Below are positions 12,032-24,350 of a stretch of DNA of 64,000 nt, in pieces. The DNA is from Phallusia fumigata. Lineage: Eukaryota; Chordata; Ascidiacea; Phlebobranchia; Ascidiidae. Within the stretch, counting starts at the first letter, position 1, and each line of letters begins with the position of its first letter. The translations under genes were made by a program, and so were the position numbers. Under the pieces are notes generated by a model. The model did not search any database. It had not been told where the DNA came from and saw only the letters and a program-made list of their open reading frames with translations. The stretch covers positions 1-64,000 of the forward strand of contig QXVZ01026324.1 in NCBI GenBank assembly GCA_008931825.1, in the 5' to 3' direction.

Positions 12032-12381
12032 GTGTTAAAACCGGACAGTGCTACTTTGTGATTCCTAAAAAGGGGGCCCCGATACAAAGGTCTTATAAAA
12101 TCGATCCCGTTTTAAAAGACTCCCGGGGGAAAAGCCTTAATTTGGACTTTACCTATCTACCCAATTTGTTTCATGCTTTACAGAGAGGAAACATGCCAAG
12201 ATTAGAAGATCTCCTCCCACCTGCTCCCACTCCGGAGCAGGAGGTGAATGTTGGAAGGAGCATATTGATGAGAAAGGTTTTTGAATCTCCCTTTCACGTC
12301 GAAGTGTCAGTCTTCGATTTCAACCAAGGACTGAGAGCGATGGGGAGAAATCCTTATCCACAAAGGACCTTTTCGGAATAA
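12032..12381 (+). CDS. Terminal exon(s) of unrecognised protein, family copy 3
   Basis: This is the longest of three related terminal exons; I do not recognise the family. An acceptor (tatcttttag) ends at 12031, and an uninterrupted frame of 116 codons runs to TAA at 12379-12381. The N-terminal part is hydrophilic (CYFVIPKKGAP, then YKIDPVLKD). The C-terminal part carries the shared pattern: MRKVFESP, then EVSVFDFNQGLRA, ending QRTFSE. A second acceptor-like site (catgctttacag, ending about 12183) lies where the exons of copies 1 and 2 would begin, so the true exon may be shorter or alternatively spliced. Length, splice context and matching ends in three places support coding; the gene's 5' part was not found. 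Confidence 0.5.
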
Positions 12382-12482
12382 AGGTAACCAACTTGTCTAC
12401 ATATAAGATCAAAAGAATGACTTCATTTCGTTCAGCCTATTGGGTTTAGTGGGTTAGAGCAATGCCGCTTAAGTATTTTCTA

Positions 12483-12562
12483 GGGGAAACACAAGCGACC
12501 GAGACGGGATTAGAACCCACGACCTTGCGAGCACAAGGGAGTCGCGCTCACCAACTGCTCAT
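12483..12562 (-). repeat. tRNA-derived SINE head
   Basis: Read on the minus strand, this resembles a tRNA. It has an A-box-like GTTGGTGAGCGC, an anticodon-arm-like CTTGTGCTCGCAAGG and a B-box-like GGTTCTAATCCC. Similar segments occur at 37903, 39840, 41326, 45520 and 47141. Copies with different flanks and an imperfect acceptor stem point to a tRNA-derived SINE, not a tRNA gene. Confidence 0.6.
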
Positions 12563-13516
12563 TTTGTAGGCATAATTTACCCTAAATGTAACGTAGCGCG
12601 AAAAGCGCATGAAAAGTATGCGTTTACGGTGTTCAAACAGGCAAGGTATGTTGTCATGGGCATAGAGTGTTTAATGGTTTCTCGACACTGACATTGACTC
12701 CTAGCGCCATTTTGTATTGTGTCGTTTATCACCGCTATTGAAAGTTCTTTTCTAATGTGTTTGTTGCCGCTGTTTTTAACGTTGTAGCAGGGAAAGTGTG
12801 CTTTAAGTCCATGACACTTTTTTGTTTAGATTTTCGAAGCTGGAGACAAACACGAGCAAAAACAACAACGTAGACTGGAGATCAACTTATAACTTTACGA
12901 AGCAACAATATTATGTGTGTCGTTTCAAAGACGAGAAAACATGAAAGTGAAACTCTGAAGAACAAACGACTCTATGTTTTTCTCCTCAATCTACAACTTA
13001 AAGAAACAGCTCCTACACCGTCCAGAACTCGACGGTCATTTTGCGGATAAGACAACATTTCTGATTGTACAAGCGTTTTACATTCTATTTTGTAATCTAT
13101 ATTTGTTTAACCTTTTTACTACCCTGTTGTTTGTATTTTTTCGAGACTGACGATGCTTACTCAGATGAAATATATATCTCCTTTTTAACGAACAGCCGTT
13201 GACTGATTTTGTGTTTGAGGCATAGCTTCACTGTTATCATTTGAATCGAGATTACACAGTGATCGTCAATGTGCAGATGCCTACTATTGGAGGGACAGAT
13301 TCTTTGAGAACCATTTTTAGTTATTCTATTTCGTATTGGTTTATGAAATATAAAAACCAATGAGTCTATTTTGCCGTCTAGAACAGCCGTCAACTGTCCA
13401 CTACGTACACATACAATATCATACCGAGTCACCTTGCAGCCATTTACTATATATGACAACTTTTTTGGACTGTACAAACGTTTTTACAAATGTGCTGTTT
13501 TGTATTATTTTATTCC

Positions 13517-13701
13517 AGTCTTCTACAGCGTCTATTAACTTTCGTGTAGTCCGTTACTCGGCGCCAGTATTTAAAAAGTACTTGTCTCTAAGCGAGTGGA
13601 AGTACTCGGTACTCGACAGGGCGAAGAGTTTCGGTGTAAGAACGAAATCTTCACCCGTCCAGTTCAATTCACGTTGGAATGGGTCGTTGTCTTTCAGATA
13701 A
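13517..13701 (+). CDS. Possible terminal exon, unrecognised
   Basis: An acceptor-like ttattttattccag ends at about 13516, and an open frame of about 60 codons follows to TAA at 13699-13701. The product is basic (FKKYLSLSEWKY, LDRAKSFGV, ending SLSFR). No homologous family is recognised and no partner exon is seen. It could equally be a chance frame in a GC-richer repeat. Confidence 0.2.
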
Positions 13702-13989
13702 CGTCAGAGTGAAAATTAACTTTCTGCAGGTGATGTGAGTGCACGTTGCTTTCGGTTTTAATTAGTCTGATGTCATTTATCTATTATTCGCATCATCAGT
13801 TTGAAAATTACTTTATCCCATTCGTACTGTTGGTTTTTAGACACTGGCGATGCCAATAAATATATGAATTGAACAAAACGATAATCGACATTAGACTTGT
13901 AAAAGTTTTGTAAAGAAGTTTACGGTCTTGCATTATATGTAAATGTATTAATCGCTCATGCTATGGTGACTCGTGATTATAATGTAGAC

Positions 13990-14290
13990 AAGTGGTCGGC
14001 AACCGTTGGAACGCAGCGTGCCAGTTTACAAAACAAGTCAAAATGTTGATGACTTTGCGAGCCGTGTTGATGTCGACACTCTGTTTCTCCGTTTCTACGT
14101 GGACTACTCGTTCCGTTATATGAAAATCTGGTTTACTCGCCCTCTCTGTCGCTCGTTGCTGCAATTGCACTGCACTTAATGACAAAAAACGAAGTGGTCG
14201 CTCAATTTGGCTTCGGATTGAACTTGTAAACCACTTGGCGTGGAAAAAAAATCATCTTGCGTGCTAGAGGCTGCCAACCCCTGTTACAGT
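13990..14290. mobile_element. Possible hAT-like element
   Basis: The left end AGTGGTCGGCAACC and the right end GGCTGCCAACCCCT form imperfect inverted termini like those of many hAT elements. The interior is related to 10695-10850. The flanking 8-base target duplication is not convincing, so the ends are approximate. There is no coding capacity. Confidence 0.35.
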
Positions 14291-16069
14291 CGCTTATGAT
14301 TTCTGTGTTTTGTACAAGAGATTATTTCATTTGCGACCATTCATTTACAACAACATCACGTGAGCCAAGAAATTTTACCAAACACACCCGTACTATGCAG
14401 TTATCCTGCCACACATTTACATTAAGTTTCAAAACTTCACCATATACACGTAAAGGTAATTAATACGTAACATGCCTCGCTGACGCCATCCAGCGATTTA
14501 TATGGTGTCGGAAAAAGCTTTCGAAGGTGTTCATTTGGTAATCGAAAACTATCTTCCTAAAGCTTATACCTATCACCTTTAGTTGCATAAAAATCTAAAA
14601 GTTGAGCCTTTGTTTAAAGCAGGGATGGGCAATTGTTTGGTTCAAGGACCAGCTTTTACTTTAAATTTGACGGGCGGGCAATGCGAGAGTTAACAAGAAC
14701 TACTTAACAACTCGCACATGCTTTACGTCCTCGGCAGATGAAAAATGAAGTTGGGTTAATTTACGTATTTGTCTAACATCTGGCGCCCCAGAATAAAAAG
14801 ATTTCTGGGGCGTGACCTTTACATCCTGGCTCAGAGCAAGGGCCGTGTTTAAGGCGAAATATATATATTTCTAAGTTTTAAATCGACAGATGTTTCTTGG
14901 ATGCTTGTTCACGGTCAGAATTATTACTTAAACCTTATTTAGTTTGACTGCTGATTTAAGTTTAGGGCTAGATATTGCTGATCATAAACACTCTTCATAA
15001 GATTATTAACGATTATTTCACGTATCTGCAATTTAGCTGATATAATCAGAAACAACTGATGAACTTTGGTGTATATTAATGACTTGGGAACAAATGTGTT
15101 AAAAAATGGATTAAAAGTAACAATATATCCACAGCTCGGCAAAAAAATTGCTGTTTGAATCATCAGAGACACCGTCAAGTGCCAAATATAATGTGGGTGC
15201 GGTCCTTTGATCCATTAAAACCGATTACAAAATGATCAAAAGCCGGGAACAGTTATTTTACCGGTATGTAGCTCAAAAGTGACAAGTCAAAGTAAGCTTC
15301 ATTACGTCATAGAAGTAACAGGAAAGCATGACTTATGTGACGTAAGTTCCACGCGAAGTGTATTGGTGACACCCATATGACTGGGGCGTGATCAGAAACA
15401 AAGTGTGTATTATTCCGCGAAAATCACTCGTGATTGCCACCTTTATGACGTAACAGAGGTGGTAATTGTTACAATTGTAGTTTTTAGTGATTTGTGACGT
15501 CATACTGGCATGAAACGATTTTGAGAACTCTGTTCTACTTAAAAACGTTTTTTTTTTTCGGCAATTTAAGCGATTTTGTGTGATGTTAATCAAACAATTA
15601 TTGTCAAGTTGTAAAATCTGACTACCCTCTGTAAGATCACAGTCTGTCCAAGCACTTCGCATTTGTTGAAAACAGTGTTTTTAAAAACTCATTTTATTTA
15701 AATGCTTTGTCAAAAATGGTAAATGCAAATCTTCATCCAAAGTGACTAGAAAAAACAATAATAATAACACCAAACTGCCTGTTTATTTGCTTTTGTTAAT
15801 ATGTTTCTTTCTCTCTACAACGAGATGTTTGTTAAAATTGCACAAAATTTGAACATTTGCCAAACCTTTACGAATTCCAAAGAATCTCGAACAAGGACAT
15901 GGATTGCACTTTTAGTTAAAACGTCGCCTTACCGAGATTTGAACCCATAACCTTCGACATTCGGAACACCCACGCTCCTATTTAACATCAAAAAAGCACT
16001 GGCTACTAACAAATATAGTCGTGGTTATCAACTGTGCGTCGTTTTAACTTTCCAACGGCGTCGCACAAC

Positions 16070-16205
16070 AATTCCGTTTCGTAGCCAAACTGTTTTTGTG
16101 TCAATAAATACAACTTTGATAATAAGCGTATTTATTAAATTCTTATCGCTGGTGCGTCGAAAACCCGACCAACTTTTTCAAAGGCGTCGCATCGAAAAAA
16201 GTAAC
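16070..16205 (-). repeat. Dispersed repeat, inverted relative of 56770-56885
   Basis: The reverse complement carries the same ordered words as 56770-56885: GACGCCTT, AAAAAGTTGGT, TTCGACGCACCAGCGAT, TTTAATAAA and CGCTTATTATCAA. The two copies are moderately diverged. Neither codes. It is a member of an unnamed short repeat family. Confidence 0.55.
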
Positions 16206-16680
16206 ATTGGAGTATATTAACGTTGGTCAGCATGGGTTTGAAAAGTTAGAGTGACAAGAAAATTAACATATCAGTATCCGGAAATTCTCTGGGCCCGACT
16301 CTCCGCCACTTAACTCATGTGAGTTTACCGGCAAGTAATTGTCGGATGAGAGGCCAGAAAAGCTTCAGGAATTCACGTAGATATAGCCGCAACGTGTAAT
16401 TAGTCTGCCTTGCCAGTTGAAAGCGTATTACTAGACGGACAGACGCGCAGAGCTTCAGAAAGTTTGGTAAGGTTGCCGCTTTGTGTGGTTTGTTCAAATA
16501 AGAGTTTCAATAAGAAGTCTTCCTGGTAATGACAGCAGCGTTTGTCGAAACGTAGAAAATGTTTTACAAACAAGTACTGGCTTGTATCTTCTTATTGAGA
16601 CTATTTAAAATCGTAAACTGTATCCTAGTGAAGATTCAAATTTGGAATATTTTGTGCACAAATTTTTATTATTTATTTAG

Positions 16681-16757
16681 ACGGATTTGAAAGTTTAAAG
16701 AGGGTTTTTGAGCAGTTGCCCAAACCTATCGGAAATCGCCTCAGAAACCTGGCGTAA
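16681..16757 (+). CDS. Possible terminal exon, unrecognised
   Basis: An acceptor-like tttattatttatttag ends at 16680. It is followed by a 25-codon frame ending TAA at 16755-16757. The translation contains LKRVFEQLPKPIGNR. It faintly recalls the RKVF-x-RPVG core of the three-copy family, but is too short for a firm link. No partner exons were recognised between 12.4 and 16.6 kb. Confidence 0.22.
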
Positions 16758-18021
16758 ACATTCTATCAGATACAAGTATAAAGCTGAGTTAAAGTATAAG
16801 TAAAGGAGAAAAAGATCAGCATGTTATTTACCGACAGGGAAAGAACGTTAATGAAATTCAGGCCAATTCTTAACCTTTTTTATGTCGGTACATCTTTCAA
16901 ATCACCAACCAGTTCTTGCACCACTTTACACAATTTTCGGAAAAGTAACTATTGTTCACATGTTTATATAACAAGTGTGGTCCGCGGTCCACTCAAAGTT
17001 GTCAACGAAAAAATCACATAAACCATGCATGGGTTAATAAAATAGCCTGTTTTGAGAACATGTTAGAAAGGAATTCTGTTTGGAGGTCCTCGGAAAAAAG
17101 TTCGAAGTGAAGTGGTGCTTGGGCGAAAAAAGTTTGAGAAACATTGTTCTAGGGAAACGGAATTCTAACAGTTGATCCAAAAAACAAGTTGTAAATCAAA
17201 TCTATTCGACAAATATCGTGAGAAAATGCGTCAGTTTGTTCGCACTGTATTGCCGGTTGCTATTTAAACGCAATCACCGCATTGTGTATTGTGTGTTAAA
17301 CAAACCGATCTGTGTTTGATTCCTATTAACATACGTGATTCGGTAGCGTCTTAGCACTTTGTTCGGATACACATTCGTGTAAAGAAAGTGAAATCATGGC
17401 GCAAACCAGTCAAAGAATAAACTCGGGCCCGATTTTTGTTTCAAACTTAAGCCCAAGCCGGTAAGCCTAGCCCGACTTACAACTCGTTAAGGGTATACGG
17501 TGGTTTAGAAAGAACTAGATTTTACGTTTCAGACAGGCTTAGCGACGACCAGTTTGAAAGTCAGCGTAGATCGTTCGGCATTAGCATACATCAGCTCAAT
17601 GGCAGACTCTACGCCAGGGGATCCAGCTGTGATTAAATCCAACTTTTAGTTGCAGGGGGTGGTTTAAGCAGTTTTTGTGATATATTTTGTGTGATAAATC
17701 CAAGTATTAAATCCAAGAAGATAAACTTCGATTAGCGTTTACCATACAGCGCGGTGTATGTTTAGTGCTATTGTGTCGCTATGTTTAGTGCTATCAAGCG
17801 AAATAGACTCAACTCGACCATTGAGATTTGCAAAAACCGCTCGCGTGGCGAAGGTAGTGACGGTCCTACAAGCTGGCAACACTTGTTTCGCCGTTTTATC
17901 AAATGTCGTGCATGGATTCCACGTGTAAACTAGGCCCACAGTGGCAATGTGCCGGTTGCTTTGATGCATCGTAAAGCCCCGATTACCAGGTGTAGCTTTC
18001 GATTAGGTAAACAAACTTCAG

Positions 18022-21000
18022 CTATCAAAGTGTTGTTACTATCAAGTTTGGTGGGCCCCGCTGTAGGTACCAGGTGATTAAACATGAAGATCCAAACACA
18101 TCGGAAGTTTACAGGTGTATCAGGAAAGCAAGACAAGCCGACAGAAGTTTGCGGCCAACCAACGTCCTGTGTGTGTTAAGTTTACCATCCGGCATATACT
18201 TGTCAACCTTTACCTCCCTTTACCTCAGTTAGGTCCGCCTGGTCACAAAAGTACAGCGGAGATCGCCAGTGGTCCCAGTCGGGAAGGAATTCCTCTCTAG
18301 GGAGGAGTTTTATTAGTATTGTAGAGAAATTTTAAAGTAAGTTAAAGGGGTGGGGGGAATGCCCAGGAGCACAGGCAACGCAAAATTAATGAAGGAAGCA
18401 ACAAAATGTTTTCGAGATAAAACACGTAATTTCTGTTAAAACACCTAAAAAAAAGTGTAAAAAAAGGGTAACAGCTAGCAAAACTGGNCACGGGGATGGT
18501 TCGACTTGTATCGAAAATTAACCTGAATCTTTCAAAATCCTGTTTGTTATTTTCAACTGAGGACGGCAAGGCAAGATTTGAACCACAAACCTTGTGACTA
18601 AATAAATATTAAATTATTCCGGCCCCACAAGCCAACGGACGCAACAGAAACAATCATTTGTAATATCATTTTCACCAGAGAAAAACTCGAAAATGCCTTT
18701 TAAAAGCACAACGTGCGGACTTGTTGAGTATTGGTAACCTAATAACGAGAGAGTTTTAAGCGACTCGCCACTATACCATTTTTATCGTGGCAAAGTTATT
18801 CAAATCAAACATAAACATCAACCGACCTTTTTATACTTCCAGATCCATTTTCGAGTTGTTCATCCTCAGCATGTGTGTTTCCGATCTCTACTCCGCCATC
18901 ATAAGTCCGCTTCTCCTTTACAGGCGAACATGGGGTTTCGACCGGTGGCTTCTACCAAACTTTTTCTGCAAGGTCAGCAATTTTTAGTCTGGTGGCGGCA
19001 CTCAAATTTATCACATAAATTCACTATCAAAGTTGCATTAGTGCAGAAACCATGGGTGCTTAATACAGACGATTCTATTTGAATAAGAACTAATGATGCC
19101 ATTTGTTTGGTGAAATCGATTTTATTATTCGCAATAAGAAATACACAGACTGATTTGAGTAAGCTGTAACCTTCAGCTCTATTATAAATTTATTATGTTT
19201 CAACTAGCAACATACGAGCTGGGACATTCTGAGCATTGCTAGATATCGAGTCATCTTAGCAGCCTTAATGAAATTCGAGTCTCAAGTCAAGTCGAGTCGT
19301 CAATTGTTCGAGTCATAGTTCGAGTTGCCAACGGAAATTTAACGTTGCATATCTTCAAGTTTCAATCCAGCCTTTAAATTATTAGCCTCAAATTTGGTTA
19401 ACCATTTAATACAGGTTCGAAACGGCTTTATTTAAAACAATTGCTTTTTATTGCGTAAACACGAAACATGCAACATATGCTGTTAAAAGGCTCCTATTGA
19501 AAACAAAACAAAACGAAATCAGCTTAGCAGTCAAGCAAACAACAAGGTCTATCGACGGACGCAACTTGCTTGTAATAAATACATGGAAAACAACTCTAAT
19601 ATAACCGTAAACATCGCACAGTTGGTAGTCCTGTAGTAACAAAAACGGAACAACTTATCAAGTTTAAATGGCGGGCCGAAACTTTTAAACGTTCAGTCAA
19701 ATAGTTGTACAGCCTCCCGGAAAAATTTTTCAAAGTTGTACAAATTTTTGGAGGGCCTAAAATTTGCAAAATTATCAGGAAAAACAGAAAGTCAAGTTAT
19801 TAATTTATCTGTGGATTGAACTTTATCAAATGCCTATGATCATATAAAAGATTATGCTGTAATAAACCAGTATTCAATATATCTGAACACTTCTTTTACT
19901 GTCATTTCATTGGCAGGAAACCTGGAAATGTAGTCGCCGATTCACAATGTTTTGTCTGCACTAATTCAATGGAGTTAGATTTGATCTCTGCCCGGCATTA
20001 GGTGTTCATTAAAGCAATTACACACTTAACCTGTCAGGCCAGGTTCACAAAACTAGTGACTTGAATCAAAAACGTGACCGTATATTGCAAAGTACCGGAA
20101 AAAAATATTTCCAAGTCATGATTCCGGCACAAAAACCAACCACAATTGCGATCTGGATCGAGATTGGCCCGCTAACAGCTGCTAAATCGGATATTAAGTA
20201 TCGGAAAATCGAATTCCACAGCTTTTCAACAAAAAGTTTATTGTTTCACCACTGGCAGGCGTTTTTAAGAAATTGTTGCCGTCAACGTAGTTTGTCAAAA
20301 AAACCTGCTAAAACTAAACTTAAAAAAATTACTAAAATTCTTCCGGTAAAATCACAAATACATTTGTTAACACATGGCGTTCAAAAACAAACAGAAAAAA
20401 AATATTTTTAAATAAAAATTTCTGAAATAAAAACATCTTGCCACGTTGTAGCTTGAATTTCCAGAAATAACACCAATAGTTTTTTGCATTTGCTTGCTGA
20501 ATGCTATTCTGGGAGCGATTTGTTGGCGGCCGCATGGTTTTTAACATTTTCTTTTTCCACAGTTTTACTGGGCTTCCGACCTCTGGACGTCATACGCCAC
20601 AGCCCAACACATATTGTCGTTTGCCCTGCTGCGTTATATCGCCATCAAGTGGCCACACAAGATCTCAGAAATTAAGAAGAAACACGCAACGGTATTGAAT
20701 AGCAACGAATACCATAAGACAAAACTGTTCAACTTGACAAAGAAAGACAAAAAAAACTTTACATCACAGTAGTCCATACTATATTACAGCGGTTCTTTTT
20801 GAAGAGATATAAAGTAATATTAAAAGGATTAGAACCACCAGTCTACCTAAAAAGAAATGTCGGGAAAAACTATAAACTAACAATTTCTCTGCTTAACGTG
20901 TAAAATTTCTCCCTGGGGGAAGAAATTCCCCGCTTGGAAACCCCTGAACCAAACCAAAGCAGAATCTCAGATGATTGTAAAGTTAACCAACCTTTTCGAC

Positions 21001-24000
21001 GCCACCAGATATGGCTGGTTGCGATCTGGGCAGCGACCTTCTTAAGCGGATTCATTCCCTTCGCAATCTTCATGGAGTCCGGCATCCGTGACCGGTCCAG
21101 CGCTCACGTGACCGCCAAGTGGCCCGCCTGCACATGCGCAGTAAAGTGGTGAGTTACCATGACAACAACGGTAGAAAAAGTTTGTCTTTGCAACTCAGGA
21201 ACTGCACAAAATGCCCCGCTAAGTCCAATAAACCGAATACACACATGAATAGAAGATTATTTGCAGACAGGTGAGAAAAGGATTGCCACGTGATTGTGGC
21301 ATCATTAAAATTCCATGTTGCGCTCAGTGCTGTACAGCTTATTATACCGCTAAAGGGCATAATACCGCTAAACTTCTGTGTTTTAGGGATTAAAACTAAC
21401 AACATTGCGAGCACAAGGCACTTTTTAACTTTCTGATCATCTTGGTCTATAAAGCAGACAGGCTATACAACCAGCGCTACAAGCTTATGTGGAGAACCGC
21501 TGCTTCAATTTAATAAATTAGTTTAGAACCAACATTAAAAGTCAACGTCAGCAATACACGAAAAGTTAAAACAGGTTTTGTACGTTTTTAGAAAATAGTG
21601 GAGTACACATGGATCTGAAACATGTTTTAAACATTCATGTGCAAGATGTTTATAACTGCGAAATAGTAAAGGCTTCGATCAGACGGGCAAATCGCTTTTA
21701 GCGAAGATCGAAGCCTTTACTATTTCGCAGATAGTTTTAACGCACTAATAACAAATGTTTTGTGATACAGGGTCAACCAGTGCAGATGGTACACGTCGAT
21801 AGGTCATCCTGTTTTTTTCTACCTGCCAACGATCATCATATTGATCCTGTCAATCATAATCGCACTTACCTTGTGGAAAAGAACATTTCCGGGGCCTTTA
21901 GGGCGAGTGAAAAGGAAAAACTCAGGTAACAGATCTACCTGGTGGACTGAAATGTTTGCATTGCAATGTATTCACTATATACATGCACTCTGTCAGTTAT
22001 GTTATCAGTTAAATTTACTTAGGCCTGTAAATACAACGCACATGCATTACAAAGTATTCACGAAATTAGAAGCTCTCAGGCAGTTATGTGTTTCATCAAA
22101 TCTCCCTAGACCTTGTAACACAACACAATTAAACTTCTGGCTTAGACAACCTTGCAATTCATTCACCAGGACCTGTTGTTAACTGGCTTCTGAGCTGGTG
22201 CATCTATTCAGCTTTGCGAGGTTGCAGCAAAAAAACGCGCCGCGTTGATTACGAGTTGCTTAAGGGGTCGAGGACTAACGGGTCACACGGTTTAAATACC
22301 GAATAAGGCTATTCAACAGTTTTAACAAAAAACTTTAAAGCCATGTAGTTTTATTTCTATTCTAACAAACCGTAGAAACTTGTCTTTACAAGTAAAATAC
22401 GTTTCACCACTTCACTAAATGGAAATTTATCTATTTTTTTTTGTTAGGCTGTTGGATATCGTTTTGTTTGCAAATCTAACATTACAGTTTAGTTTGTTAT
22501 TTCATCCGAATACTTTACAGAGAACAGACGCAATGTGAAGGAAAGACAAGCGATTTTGCAACTTTTTCTAATCGTGACATCGTTCTTTTTTGGCTACATC
22601 CCTTTTACAGGTTAGTTGAGATACTACCGGTTACAACTCTAATCTAATCAAGGCACCAGAGATAGCAAATGTAGCTTGCTCGTTGCGTTAAACTAAATAA
22701 CGTTGCCGACAATGTGTTACAACGTTCACAAAAAACCACATATAACAACAAACAATTCTGTTAAACGCCTAGAGCCTGCCTTTTCGGGGTCCAAAAAATC
22801 CTATGACAAAAAACTGTATATTTTCTTTCTTTTCCGAGGATAAACCACCATTAATGTTAAGATTGAACGCTTTGGCAGTCGCTACATTGACACATGGCAT
22901 ACATCAATGGTTGTTAATCGTGTGATGAGTTGAGTTGAGTTGAGTTTACTTCGCTCGGTGAAAGAAATAATAGCGACCCAATTTCACTAAAACAATCACC
23001 AAGCCGGAGATATATATATTCCCACATGTGAGTAGGGTAACAGGTGGGCAGTTAGCCAAACATATTAACTAAAAATGGCATTTTTATATTAAGGGTGGCC
23101 AAACTGGCACAAATTCAATTTGGTTAAATTGTGGGAAATTTGGTTAGAACACAAATGCATAAATGGGACATAGAGACCGAAAGAAATTTCAAAAGATTGG
23201 TTTTGCTGCAGCTTACGCCTTCTACACACAAAGTAGGCAAAACACAGGAAATCAAGGTTTACGAGAGGATTGGCTGTTCGGCATCTCCTACTACATTTGC
23301 ATGAGAATTTCAGAGTGTCTCAATCCTCTGTTTTACAACGTCGGCTCAACGTAAGTTTGCTCGAATAAACAGACATATGGTAGAGTTATCACAAACAGGT
23401 CTTTGGACCCAAATCGCTTATTTCAGTCGATTAACCGGTGGAGGAAAATTAATTCTTGTTATGTTTTTTACCCAGCGCCACTGGAGTCAGGTTCAACAAC
23501 GGCGAAAGGATTTTAAATTTGAATCGACTTTTGTAAATTTAATTCAGCAAATTTAATTCAACGACCTAATGTCAAGATAACAGAAAACTGAAAAAAGAGA
23601 TGCGTTTAAACGCATCTAAAACGTTAAAACCGCTAATCTTGGCTACAGTGAAGTTGACTCTTTTTTGGAAAAACAGTTGAGTAGGATCGAGGCCACGATA
23701 CTCAAGTTAAAAAAACTAAGTTGCTTGCAGTACATAGGAAAAGACGCGCTTGGTGGGTCTAATGCGCATTGACTATCACTAGATTGAACGATACAAAAGC
23801 TTGGCGCGCCCACTATAATGTGTAAATCTGAAAAACAATATCCTTATCTGTAGCCGCATCCACCACAAAGTTACAAAAGCTCGCACCAAATAATGCTCAA
23901 CTTTATGCAGGAACATTATTGGCTGTTGCGTAAACAGAACACAACTTTATACCAGCAACATTAAATATTTACGCCTGTCTCCTACTTGCAGTAAGATGAG

Positions 24001-24193
24001 AAGTGCGACCAGAGAGTTCTTTTTGCGATGTCGCTCTTGCAACAGAAACTCGCCACCAGAGGAACGAAGCAGCGGCAGCAATTCAAAACTATCAGTTTTA
24101 GGAGCAACAACAAAGAAGTCATCGGAAAGAGAAATTCCTGCAATTTCTGGAAGTTTTGATGAACCAGTTATTCAAGACGAGCGCCCTTTGTGA
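18022..24193 (+). CDS. Class A (rhodopsin-like) GPCR, 5' end not resolved
   Basis: A seven-transmembrane receptor of the plasma membrane; ligand unknown. Exons with matching phases: 18022-18066 (first half of TM1, tentative), 18761-18972 (end of TM1 and TM2, with MCVSDLYSA), 20563-20691 (TM3), 21009-21148 (TM4), 21771-21925 (TM5), 22521-22610 (TM6, FFFGYIPF), 23212-23350 (TM7 with NPLFY, the NPxxY motif) and 23992-24193 (cytoplasmic tail ending DERPL, TGA). Cysteines in FFCK before TM3 and in loop 2 (PACTCAVKW) could form the usual disulfide. The DRY position reads LRY. These exons give about 369 residues. The start codon is not fixed: an ATG exon at about 17397-17460 ending in a donor (GTAAGC) is possible, but its phase does not fit. 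I cannot assign a receptor subfamily. Confidence 0.85.
19025..19187 (+). repeat. MITE-like repeat, relative of 54698-54947
   Basis: Words GTGCAGAAA, GGTGCTTAATACAGACGATT, TATTTGAATAAGAAC, GATGATGCCATTT and TTCAGCTCTATTATA match 54698-54947 in order. This copy lacks the segment at about 54764-54832, including the left inverted arm found there. It lies in the intron between the TM2 and TM3 exons of the GPCR. Confidence 0.6.
21656..21730. ncRNA. Perfect 25-bp stem hairpin in a GPCR intron
   Basis: The 25 bases at 21656-21680 (starting CTGCGAAATAGTAAAGG) are the exact reverse complement of 21706-21730. The 25-nt loop contains a further small stem (TCGC...GCGA). It sits in the intron between the TM4 and TM5 exons. 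A perfect 25-bp stem is far beyond chance at this distance. It could be a small-RNA precursor, but animal miRNA stems are usually longer and imperfect, so a young foldback transposon end pair is the alternative. Assignment as ncRNA is inference only. Confidence 0.3.
22921..23010 (-). repeat. Tail of a dispersed repeat ending ACCAAGCGAAATAAACTC
   Basis: Read on the minus strand, it has the words TGATTGTTTTAGTG, GTCGCTA, ACCGAGCGAAGTAAACTCAA. It is a truncated member of the family seen complete at 38240-38405 and 59906-60092, lying in the GPCR intron before the TM7 exon. Confidence 0.5.
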
Positions 24194-24344
24194 TAGCCTT
24201 GCTTCATAACTTGTTTTTTTGCGTTTTTTTTTATAAAAGTTCAGATTCTTTTTAAAAAAATCGGTGTTTTTTTACTTTTTGTTGAATTGGTACATGATTT
24301 AGTAGCAGTAGCATTTTAAAGTCACATTTTTGTGTTGACATAAA

Positions 24345-24350
24345 AATAAA
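24345..24350 (+). terminator. Poly(A) signal AATAAA of the GPCR
   Basis: The first plausible AATAAA lies about 150 bases after the GPCR stop at 24193. A single n follows at 24362, so the exact 3' end is uncertain. The region from 24363 to 24918 shows no gene. Confidence 0.4.

Noticed and set aside
18115-18300. 61-codon plus-strand open frame with an acceptor-like site before it
   Set aside because: Its frame does not fit the GPCR exons on either side and it shows no domain.
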